Source: Alcanivorax sp. (lineage in GTDB: Bacteria; Pseudomonadota; Gammaproteobacteria; Pseudomonadales; Alcanivoracaceae). Taken from it: DNA of 64,000 bases. The number at the start of each line of letters is the position of its first letter. Position 1 is the stretch's first letter. The position numbers were made by a program, and so were the translations under genes. Shown piece after piece: positions 56,769 to 64,000 of this stretch. The DNA lies in the NCBI RefSeq assembly GCF_017794965.1, contig NZ_CP051240.1:1-64000 (forward strand). Direction: 5' to 3'. The notes beneath the pieces were generated by a model. It did no database searches. It was not told the origin of the DNA and saw only the letters and a program-made list of their open reading frames with translations.

Positions 56769-58142
56769 ATGGAATTTGACCCCTTCCTGCTGGCGCGCTT
56801 GCAGTTTGCCGCCAACATCAGTTTTCACATTCTGTTTCCCACCATCACCATTGGTCTGTGCTGGGTGCTGTTCTACTTCCGCCTGCGTTATACCCTGTCC
56901 GGCGACAAGGCCTGGGAATACGCCTATTTCTTCTGGGTAAAGATTTTTGCGCTGAGCTTTGCGCTGGGGGTGGTCTCGGGCATCACCATGAGCTTCCAGT
57001 TCGGTACCAACTGGCCTGGCTTCATGGAAAGGGCTGGCAACATAGCGGGCCCACTGCTGGGCTATGAGGTGCTCACGGCCTTTTTCCTGGAGGCCTCCTT
57101 CCTGGGCATCATGCTGTTCGGCAAGGACAGGGTGTCCAACCGCACGCACTTGATTGCCACGGCGCTGGTGGCGGTGGGCACCTCATTCTCCGCGTTCTGG
57201 ATCCTGAGCCTGAACTCCTGGATGCAGACGCCCAGCGGTTACCGTATCGAGGACGGGGTGTTCTTTGTGGAGAGCTGGTGGGAAGTGATCTTCAATCCTT
57301 CCTTCCCCTATCGCTTTGCGCACATGTTCAATGCCTCCCTGCTCACCGCAGCATTCCTGATCATGGGCGTCAGCGCCTGGCGGGCGCTGAGGCAGGTAGA
57401 TGGTCCGGCTACCTGGAAGGTCATGCGCACCGGGGCGCTGATGGCTGCTGTGCTGGCGCCGCTGCAGGTGTGGATCGGCGATATGCACGGGTTGAACACA
57501 CTTGAGCATCAGCCGGCCAAGATCGCCGCCATGGAAGGGGTCTGGGAAACCGAAAGGAATGCCCCCCTGACCCTGTTCGGTTTCCCGGATGAAGACGCTC
57601 GCACCACGCACATGGCCATCAAGGTGCCGGGCCTTGCCAGCCTGATTCTGACCCATGAATGGGATGGCGAGCTGAAGGGGTTGAATGAGTTCGAAGGTGA
57701 TCACCCGCCGGTGGCGCCGGTGTTTTGGTCATTCCGCGTCATGGTCGGGGTGGGCACCTTGATGGTGCTGGTGGGGTGGTGGGCCGTGTGGCGACTGTTC
57801 CGTACCCGGGACGAAAGCAGCGCGGCGCACCCGTGGTTATTACGGGCCCTGTCGGTGATGACCTTTTCCGGCTGGGTGGCGGTGCTGGCGGGCTGGTATG
57901 TGACCGAGATCGGCCGTCAGCCATGGATCGTGGATGGCTTGCTGCGCACCTCCGAGGTGGTGGCTGATCACAGCAGTGCCACCGTGGCCGGGACCCTGTT
58001 TGGCTATGTGCTGCTGTACGCGTTCCTGCTGGTGGCCTATATCGCCGCATTGCGTTATCTGGCCACCAAGCCGGCCCGGTCCCTGTCGTTGTCACCGCAG
58101 CAACAGGCCATGGCAGCAGAACGCAGCGAAGGAGACGCATGA
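56769..58142 (+). CDS. cioA: Cytochrome bd-type (cyanide-insensitive) quinol oxidase subunit I
   Basis: Subunit I of a bd oxidase that reduces oxygen to water with quinol electrons. The 457-residue protein has nine or so membrane helices, the high-spin haem ligand H20 in LQFAANISFHILFPTI, H186-region SFPYRFAHMFNAS, and the GRQPW motif in EIGRQPWIVDG. The Q-loop is short, as in the CioA (cyanide-insensitive) group rather than E. coli CydA. AGGAG lies before the ATG. The stop overlaps cioB (ATGATG). Confidence 0.93.
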   Translation: MEFDPFLLARLQFAANISFHILFPTITIGLCWVLFYFRLRYTLSGDKAWEYAYFFWVKIFALSFALGVVSGITMSFQFGTNWPGFMERAGNIAGPLLGYEVLTAFFLEASFLGIMLFGKDRVSNRTHLIATALVAVGTSFSAFWILSLNSWMQTPSGYRIEDGVFFVESWWEVIFNPSFPYRFAHMFNASLLTAAFLIMGVSAWRALRQVDGPATWKVMRTGALMAAVLAPLQVWIGDMHGLNTLEHQPAKIAAMEGVWETERNAPLTLFGFPDEDARTTHMAIKVPGLASLILTHEWDGELKGLNEFEGDHPPVAPVFWSFRVMVGVGTLMVLVGWWAVWRLFRTRDESSAAHPWLLRALSVMTFSGWVAVLAGWYVTEIGRQPWIVDGLLRTSEVVADHSSATVAGTLFGYVLLYAFLLVAYIAALRYLATKPARSLSLSPQQQAMAAERSEGDA

Positions 58143-59140
58143 TGGATCTTGGATACTGGTTGCCGTTGTTTTTTGCCGGGGCCATGGGCCTGGCGCTGTT
58201 GATCTACGTAGTGTTGGATGGCTACGACCTGGGCATCGGCATGCTGCTGCCCTTTGCTTCTGATCAGGAAAAGGATGTGATGGTGGCGGCCATCGGGCCG
58301 TTCTGGGATGCCAATGAAACCTGGATCGTACTCGGCGTGGGTATCCTGCTGATCGCCTTTCCCCAGGCTCACGGTATCGTGCTGACCTCGCTGTATCTGC
58401 CGGTGACCATCATGCTGATGGGGCTGATCTTGCGTGGGGTCTCTTTCGATTTTCGGGTCAAGGCGGGTGATCAACACAAGGCCATGTGGAACCGGCTGTT
58501 TGCCATCGGTTCACTGGTGGCCTCGGTGTGCCAGGGCTGGATGCTGGGAGCCTATGTCACCGGCCTCACCGGGGATACCACCAGCACCCTGTTTGCGGTG
58601 TTGATTGGCCTGGCATTGCCGGCGTTGTACATCATGCTGGGGGCTGCCTGGCTGTTGATCAAAACCGAAGGCGAGCTGTTCCAGAAGGCGGCTCGCTGGG
58701 GGCGGTTGGCAGTCTTGCCCATGGGGGCCTTCCTGCTACTGGTGTCTATCGCTACGCCGCTGGTGAGCGAGACCATTGCCGCCAAGTGGTTCACCCTGCC
58801 CAACGCCATTGGCCTGATGCCAATTCCCATTGCCACCGGTCTGGCGTATGCCGGGTTGATCTGGATCTTCAACAGCCGACAAATTCTCGATAATGGCTAC
58901 GGCTGGCTGGCCTTTCTGTCGCTGATCGTGATCTGTGTGCTGGCCAGCATCGGCCTGGCCTACAGCCTGTTCCCGGACGTCGTGCTGGGCCAGTTGTCCA
59001 TCTGGGAGGCCGCGTCGGCCACAGAGTCCCTGCTCTTTACCTTCTGGGGCGCGGTGATCGCGTTGCCAATGATCCTTGGCTATACCGTCTTCATCTACCG
59101 GGTGTTCCGCGGCAAGGCGACCCATCTCAGTTACGAGTGA
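58139..59140 (+). CDS. cioB: Cytochrome bd-type quinol oxidase subunit II
   Basis: Subunit II of the bd oxidase, 333 residues with eight helices. The N-terminal block LIYVVLDGYDLGIGMLLPF and IGPFWDANETWIVLGVG are diagnostic. ATG 58139 overlaps the cioA stop by four bases; the next codon is also ATG. No small CydX-type subunit is visible behind it. Confidence 0.93.
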   Translation: MMDLGYWLPLFFAGAMGLALLIYVVLDGYDLGIGMLLPFASDQEKDVMVAAIGPFWDANETWIVLGVGILLIAFPQAHGIVLTSLYLPVTIMLMGLILRGVSFDFRVKAGDQHKAMWNRLFAIGSLVASVCQGWMLGAYVTGLTGDTTSTLFAVLIGLALPALYIMLGAAWLLIKTEGELFQKAARWGRLAVLPMGAFLLLVSIATPLVSETIAAKWFTLPNAIGLMPIPIATGLAYAGLIWIFNSRQILDNGYGWLAFLSLIVICVLASIGLAYSLFPDVVLGQLSIWEAASATESLLFTFWGAVIALPMILGYTVFIYRVFRGKATHLSYE

Positions 59141-59278
59141 GGTGGGTCGTCAGGATTCGGCCACGGCATTATCCGACCACTGGTCGCCTGCCAGGTATGG
59201 ACGTTGTGTGAAGGAGCTTTGCACCGAGTCGAAAGTGTCATAATGATATTATCCGTGTGAACCAGGTCACGAAGAATA

Positions 59279-60475
59279 ATGAAAAAGACACCTGCACGGC
59301 TGTTGACGCTATATCGATTGCTGGACTGGAGCGACAGGGACAAATGTTTGCTGTTGTCCGTATTGCTCTGGGGCTATATGGGCCTTGTCTACCTCTGGCA
59401 CCTGTTTACCGTTCATTTCACCGACTTTGCCCGGCAGTTTGTCTCTGCTGAAGGCGCAGAGGTAATGAATCAGGTGATGATCCTGAATCAGGTTGGTTGG
59501 CTGGGGCTGATTGCCTGGGGCAGCCTGTTGCGTCGCCGTGAGCGTCATTCGCGGTACTATCCTGTCGCCTTCATGTCCTTCTTCAGTATCGGGTTTCTCC
59601 TGTTGGCCTGGACGGTGGGCTTCTACAGCCCCATGACCGGTATGGTGTTGATGGGTTCCCCCCTGGTGGGATTCATCCTGTTCGGGTTCCCGCAGGTGGC
59701 ATGGAACTTTGCCTTTTCCGTTCTGGTGGTATTGCTGCTGGCCTGGTTGTCAGTGCTGGAGTACAGCGCCCACGCCATTTATTTTATTACCTACCCCATT
59801 ACCCGGGAAGTGGTGTCCTATTATTGGGTGGCCAGCACGGTAGCCTTCATGGTGCCCTTCATTGCCACAGTGATCACCCTGATATCCCTGTTGCTGCGGC
59901 GCTGGATTTACCGTGAAGCCCAGATTCGTGACCAGGCGGTGCATGACCCCCTGACCGGGTTGGCCAACCGTCGCGAATTGTTCAGGTTGCTGGCGCATGA
60001 GTTGGCGCGCGGGCGTCGTAGCGGCTTGCCCATGGCGATCTGCATCATGGACCTTGATCACTTCAAGCGGATCAACGATCAGTATGGTCACGGTGCGGGA
60101 GACCGGGTGCTGGTCAAGATGGCAGAGACTCTCAATGCCTGTTTGCGGGAGAGTGATCTGGTGGGGCGAATCGGCGGTGAAGAATTTGTGCTGGTCATGC
60201 CGGAGACGGATGCTGACGGTGCGGCCAATGTGCTGGAGCGGTGCCGGGATGCCATTGCATCGACAAAGGTGATACTGGATGACGGCGGTATCCTCCATGT
60301 CACTGCCAGTTTTGGTGCCATCATATGGCTGGCGGATGCGGCCGGGCAGACACCACGGTCCGAGGCCCAGTTGCTTTCCCTGGCTGACCAGGCGCTTTAT
60401 CAGGCCAAGGAGCAGGGGCGCAACCGGGTCCTGTTCTGGCAAGACGCATATCAAACAACAAGCAGTGCTGTCTGA
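59279..60475 (+). CDS. Membrane-bound diguanylate cyclase
   Basis: A 398-residue protein with about six membrane helices (residues 20-205) and a C-terminal GGDEF domain that makes cyclic di-GMP. The active-site motif is GGEEF (in VGRIGGEEFVLVMPETD), and an inhibitory I-site RESD lies five residues upstream, so feedback control is expected. The membrane sensor part matches no family that I can name with confidence. DPLTGLANRRELF marks the domain start. It stands alone, 138 bases behind cioB. Confidence 0.92.
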   Translation: MKKTPARLLTLYRLLDWSDRDKCLLLSVLLWGYMGLVYLWHLFTVHFTDFARQFVSAEGAEVMNQVMILNQVGWLGLIAWGSLLRRRERHSRYYPVAFMSFFSIGFLLLAWTVGFYSPMTGMVLMGSPLVGFILFGFPQVAWNFAFSVLVVLLLAWLSVLEYSAHAIYFITYPITREVVSYYWVASTVAFMVPFIATVITLISLLLRRWIYREAQIRDQAVHDPLTGLANRRELFRLLAHELARGRRSGLPMAICIMDLDHFKRINDQYGHGAGDRVLVKMAETLNACLRESDLVGRIGGEEFVLVMPETDADGAANVLERCRDAIASTKVILDDGGILHVTASFGAIIWLADAAGQTPRSEAQLLSLADQALYQAKEQGRNRVLFWQDAYQTTSSAV

Positions 60476-60610
60476 TGTCCCGTTTCTGCGGGATGTTGTC
60501 TCCAATTGTCCGGGCTTTTCTATCTTCCTTTCTCTTACATTGTTTTCCCTGACACCGATAACAATAACGACCATGCGGGCATCACGGCAGGTCGACCAAA
60601 GGGAAAGCAC

Positions 60611-62416
60611 ATGCAGCACGTCTACGATATCGTGATCAATCACGGTGAGGTTTTCGATGGGTCCGGCGAGAGCCAGGGGATCAAGCATCTGGGTATCCGC
60701 GACGGCCGGGTCGCCCTCATCAGTGAGCAGCCCTTGCCTGCTGATTCCGCCGCACGTTATTACGACGCTACCGGCCAGTGGGTAACGCCCGGATTTATCG
60801 AAACGCACAGTCACTACGATGCCGAAGTGATTGCAGCCCCCGCCCTGAAGGAATCGGTTCGCCATGGCGTGACCACGGTAATGATTGGTTCCTGCTCCAT
60901 CAGCATGGTCAATGCGGCGCCAGAGGATTGCTCTGATCTTTTCACCCGGGTAGAAGCGGTGCCACGGGAACTGGTGTTGCCAGTACTGGAGAAGCGCAAG
61001 TACTGGAACGATGCCGCTGGCTATCGCCGGTTCTACGAGCACCATCCGCTGGGCCCCAATGTGGGGTCGTTTATCGGTCATTCAGACCTGCGTGTGGCGG
61101 TGATGGGGCTGGAACGCGCCACGTCCGACGTGAAGCCCTCAGAACAGGAATTGCAACGCATGGAGCAGTTGCTGGAAGAGGCCCTGGATGCCGGTTGCGT
61201 TGGGTTGTCGCTGATGACCACGCGGCTGGACAAGGTGGACGGGGATCGCGCCTGGTCTCGACCGTTGCCGTCAACGTATGCCCGCTGGAATGAATTCAAG
61301 CGTTTGTTCAGGGTGCTGCGGCGACGCAACGGGGTTATGCAGGGCGCTCCCGATGCGGTCAAGAAAGTGAATGTGGTGCGTTTTCTGTGGCAGGCCCACG
61401 GCCTGTTTCGTCGCCCGATGAAGTGTTCCATGCTTACGGCCCTGGACCTCAAGTCCAATCCCTGGCTGAACGTGGTCACTCGCCTCAGCGGCTTTCTGGC
61501 CAACCGTGTCCTGCGGGGTAATTTTCGCTGGCAGACCCTGCCCGCGCCGTTCACCGTTTATCTCAGTGGCCTCAACGTGAATGCCTTCGAAGAGTTTGCC
61601 TCCGGTGAACTGCTGCGCGACTTCAAGGATGAGGATGCCATGTATGCAAAGGTGGATGATCCTGCCTTTCGCAAATTGTTCAAGAAGCATGTGAATGCTC
61701 TCTTTACCAAAGGCCTTTGGCATCGGGATTTCAGTGATTGCTGGGTGGTGGACTGTCCGGATGTCGGCTTGATCGGCAAGAACTTTGAGGAAATCGGCAG
61801 GACCGAAGGCAAGGATGCGGTGGATGCCTACTTCGATCTGGCAGTGAAGTATCGCAATGCTCTGCGCTGGAAGACCAACTATGGTAATCACCGCCCGGCA
61901 GTGGTGCGCAAGCTGCTGGCCAGTCCCCACACCCATGTTGGCTTTGCCGATTCCGGGGCGCATCTGGAATCCATCGCCCAGTACAACTTTCCATTACGCC
62001 TGCTGAAATATGTTCGCGATGCGCAGCGCGAGGGTGTGCCTTTCATCAGTGTGGCAGAAGGAGTGCAACAGGTTACCTCCGACCTGGCGGACTGGTTCGG
62101 GCTGTCGGCAGGGCGCATCAGCCAGGGGGTGCGGGCCGATGTGGTGATCGTGAATCCACAGGGGCTGGGGGATGAACTGGATGAGGTGCAGTGGGCGCCC
62201 ATGCCAATCGAAGATGTTGAAATCCAACGGATCGTGAAACGTAATGACGATGCTGTCAGCGCCACCATTATCAACGGACGGGTGGCCTGGGACAGGGAGG
62301 GCGGCTTTGATCCGCAACTCGGTGAGACGCAGGTGTTTGGTCGCTACCTGAGCGGAACACATCTGCTGCCGCGGCTCTCCCCGGGCGTGGCCGCCGCCCA
62401 GGGTGAACTGTCATAG
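60611..62416 (+). CDS. Amidohydrolase family protein, N-acyl-D-amino-acid deacylase-like
   Basis: A 601-residue metal-dependent hydrolase of the amidohydrolase 3 group. The metal-binding motif is GFIETHSHYDAEVIA (about 61-75), followed by GVTTVMIGSCSISMV; near the end DSGAHLESIAQYNFPLRLL and LSAGRISQGVRADVVIVNP are typical. D-aminoacylase or N-acyl-D-amino-acid deacylase activity is the usual label, but the substrate is not certain. The ATG at 60611 has AAAGGGAAAG upstream; a longer frame upstream is not preferred. It converges with the dehalogenase gene. Confidence 0.87.
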   Translation: MQHVYDIVINHGEVFDGSGESQGIKHLGIRDGRVALISEQPLPADSAARYYDATGQWVTPGFIETHSHYDAEVIAAPALKESVRHGVTTVMIGSCSISMVNAAPEDCSDLFTRVEAVPRELVLPVLEKRKYWNDAAGYRRFYEHHPLGPNVGSFIGHSDLRVAVMGLERATSDVKPSEQELQRMEQLLEEALDAGCVGLSLMTTRLDKVDGDRAWSRPLPSTYARWNEFKRLFRVLRRRNGVMQGAPDAVKKVNVVRFLWQAHGLFRRPMKCSMLTALDLKSNPWLNVVTRLSGFLANRVLRGNFRWQTLPAPFTVYLSGLNVNAFEEFASGELLRDFKDEDAMYAKVDDPAFRKLFKKHVNALFTKGLWHRDFSDCWVVDCPDVGLIGKNFEEIGRTEGKDAVDAYFDLAVKYRNALRWKTNYGNHRPAVVRKLLASPHTHVGFADSGAHLESIAQYNFPLRLLKYVRDAQREGVPFISVAEGVQQVTSDLADWFGLSAGRISQGVRADVVIVNPQGLGDELDEVQWAPMPIEDVEIQRIVKRNDDAVSATIINGRVAWDREGGFDPQLGETQVFGRYLSGTHLLPRLSPGVAAAQGELS

Positions 62417-62440
62417 CCTGCTGGGCATCGGCGGAGCGGA

Positions 62441-63331
62441 CTACGCCAGAGCGGCCAGTAGATCATTGATGGCGCGGGCGAATGCCACCGGGGAATCTTC
62501 CTGAAGGAAATGGCCACCCACCAGCGTCTGGTGGGGCTGTCCCTTGGCCCCGGGGATGCGTTCCTGCATGAATGTGTCTCCCCCGCGGGTGATAGGGTCG
62601 CCGTTGCTGAAAGTGGTGAGAAAGGGCTTGTCCCATTGCTCAAGGACTTTCCAGGCGGCGCGGTTGGCGTCGCTGGCCGGGTCCTCCGGGGTCACCGGTA
62701 CCAGCTTGGGGAACGCCCGTGCCCCGGCCTTGTACTTGCGGTTGGGAAAGGGTGCATCGTAAGCGCGCCGTTCATCCGGACCCAGCTTGCGAAAGGTGCC
62801 ACTGTCGATGATCCGGGCAATGGGGAAGAGCGGGCTGTAGATGGCGAAATTCTTCCACAACTGAAAGGCCGCCGGCACTTTCTGGTCACCGGTGGGCAGC
62901 ATGCCGTTGCCCACGACGATGGCGCGGAACCGTTCCGGGTTCTCGGCAGCCAGACGCAGTCCAAGCAGGGAACCCCAGTCCTGACACACCAGCGTGATGT
63001 TCTCCAGCTCAAGCTGGTCCAGCAGCGATAACAACCAGTCCATGTGGGTCTGGTAGCTGTAGGCTGCCATGTCGGTGGGTTTGTCGGATTTGCCGAAACC
63101 AATCAGGTCAGGGGCAATTACCCGGTGCCCGGCGGCTGCACAGATGGGAATCATGTGCCGGTACAGGTAAGACCAGGAGGGTTCGCCATGGAGCATGAGG
63201 ATGGGGTGGGCGTCGCGGGGGCCTTCGTCCACATAATGCATGCGCAGGCCGTCCACGTCGGCATAGTGGGGATCGAAGGGGTAATCCAGTAAACGCTCAA
63301 ACCGGGAATCCGGGGTACGCAAAAAATCCAT
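62441..63331 (-). CDS. Haloalkane dehalogenase (alpha/beta hydrolase)
   Basis: A 296-residue alpha/beta hydrolase that probably cleaves carbon-halogen bonds of haloalkanes to give alcohols. HGEPSWSYLYR (48-58) contains the dehalogenase oxyanion/halide tryptophan, the nucleophile D118 with W119 is in CQDWGSLLGLR, and the base histidine is in VGGHFLQEDSP near the C-terminus. The length and motifs suggest the HLD-I (DhlA/DmlA-like) group. GGAGG stands upstream of ATG 63331. It is divergent from rdgC. Confidence 0.88.
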   Translation of the reverse strand: MDFLRTPDSRFERLLDYPFDPHYADVDGLRMHYVDEGPRDAHPILMLHGEPSWSYLYRHMIPICAAAGHRVIAPDLIGFGKSDKPTDMAAYSYQTHMDWLLSLLDQLELENITLVCQDWGSLLGLRLAAENPERFRAIVVGNGMLPTGDQKVPAAFQLWKNFAIYSPLFPIARIIDSGTFRKLGPDERRAYDAPFPNRKYKAGARAFPKLVPVTPEDPASDANRAAWKVLEQWDKPFLTTFSNGDPITRGGDTFMQERIPGAKGQPHQTLVGGHFLQEDSPVAFARAINDLLAALA

Positions 63332-63521
63332 GGGGCCTCCTGATGCTGATGAGTGTCTATTGATGCCACAGATAGGGATGTCATGACAGGCCAAATGGGC
63401 GGCGATTTGCTGAGCAGTTGACGGCGTGGTGCTTGAGGCAGGCTGGGCATTTCGCTACTGTGGCCAGCCCTCCCGTTTTCCGGCAGCGCTGTTTTCCGCT
63501 CCGGCTTTTGGATACGAGACT

Positions 63522-64000
63522 ATGTGGATCAAGAACCTGATTGTGTATCTGGGCGATGAGCCCTTTTCCTTTTCCGTGGCCGAGCTGGATGAGATCCTGG
63601 CCAGCAATCGCTGTCAGCCCTGCGGCAGCCAGACCCTGCGCACCGAAGGGTTTGTGCCGCCCCTGAAGGGACAGGATCCCATGGCCTATGCAGTGGACGG
63701 TTTCATCTACTGTACCTATCAGGAAACCACTCGCCTGTTGCCGGGGCCGGTGATCAAGGAAATGCTCGACGAGAAGGTGGAAGCCATTCAGGACGAGGAA
63801 GGTCGCAAGGTGGGCCGCAAGGAAAAGGCCGAGTTGAAGGAGCAGATCACCTTCGAACTGATGCCCCGTGCTTTTACCCGTTCCCGCCGGACCAACCTGC
63901 TGATCGATATCGAGTGCAAGCGGGTGCTGGTGGATGCGTCTTCCGCTACCCGTGCTGAAGAAGTGGTGGCGTGCCTGCGCAAGGCCATCGGCACCCTGCC
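63522..64000 (+). CDS. rdgC: Recombination-associated protein RdgC (partial, runs off the window)
   Basis: The first 159 residues of a ring-shaped DNA-binding protein that modulates RecA. The start MWIKNLIVYLGDEPFSFSVAELDEIL and the segments GFVPPLKGQDPMAYAVDGFIYCTYQETTRLLPGPVIKE and RTNLLIDIECKRVLVDASSATRAEEVV match RdgC (given here in pieces of the read-through translation). The frame is open to the window end, so the C-terminal half is missing here. The ATG at 63522 is preceded by a weak ribosome binding site. Confidence 0.92.
   Translation, partial: MWIKNLIVYLGDEPFSFSVAELDEILASNRCQPCGSQTLRTEGFVPPLKGQDPMAYAVDGFIYCTYQETTRLLPGPVIKEMLDEKVEAIQDEEGRKVGRKEKAELKEQITFELMPRAFTRSRRTNLLIDIECKRVLVDASSATRAEEVVACLRKAIGTL

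Noticed and set aside
59238..59254. ATAATGATATTAT before the diguanylate cyclase as a Fur box
   Set aside because: It is a short AT-rich dyad without the GA/TC positions of the 7-1-7 consensus; more likely part of a promoter.

Overview
The window reads as a chromosomal segment of a moderately GC-rich gammaproteobacterium, most likely Alcanivorax or a close marine relative. The evidence is the gene order rppH-ptsP-...-lgt-thyA-folA, the Pseudomonas-type REP palindromes, and the gene content (NhaD antiporter, CioAB oxidase, haloalkane dehalogenase). The genus is inferred from overall resemblance, not from a search. No rRNA, tRNA, CRISPR array or prophage was seen.

Layout. 1-7.4 kb: cobalamin block. 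cobU faces a cobT-cobC pair, and a cobalamin riboswitch precedes btuB-btuF-btuC-btuD. 7.5-9.9 kb: slyD, moaA and a beta carbonic anhydrase. 10.3-18.3 kb: minus-strand copper-resistance region with CopB, the multicopper oxidase CopA, a CopL-like peptide, a LysE exporter, a DUF411 lipoprotein, a membrane cupredoxin, a methyltransferase and a Cu P-type ATPase. Two MerR/CueR-type promoters with 19-bp spacers drive it. 18.5-31.8 kb: housekeeping genes (outer-membrane protein, degenerate imelysin-like lipoprotein, HAD phosphatase, rppH, ptsP, M20 peptidase, NRDE protein, TauE, lgt, thyA, folA, OsmC). 32.1-33.5 kb: Fur-boxed hemP and a HemS-like protein lacking the expected axial histidine. 34.1-36.4 kb: yqcC, a HAD phosphatase and an IS110-family element sitting inside a REP sequence. 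36.7-41.0 kb: a four-gene overlapping operon (DUF3348, DUF802 MotA/TolQ-like, OmpA/MotB-like, DUF2894) resembling the ZorAB motor of Zorya but with different partners. 41-48.2 kb: phospholipase D-like lipoprotein, surface-antigen barrel, small unknown proteins, GNAT, NhaD. 48.4-53.6 kb: Fur-boxed operon imelysin, di-haem oxidoreductase, second imelysin-like lipoprotein, DUF1513. 53.9-64 kb: SelO, a DUF6091 solute-binding protein, CioAB, a diguanylate cyclase, an amidohydrolase, a haloalkane dehalogenase and the start of rdgC.

The intergenic DNA is unusual. Tandem heptanucleotide arrays of four sequence families (GAGCTAC/AAGCTAC, ACGCAAC, GCGTCAG, CGAGTTK) lie mostly just behind stop codons. 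The first family is followed six times by a conserved ~65-bp block and then a REP palindrome, forming a composite element. Two terminators are buried in long perfect palindromes that touch such arrays.

The strongest candidates for new biology are the ZorAB-like motor operon, the IS110 element whose 5' non-coding region can be read as a complete bridge RNA with matching target and donor guides, and the post-stop heptamer/REP composite.
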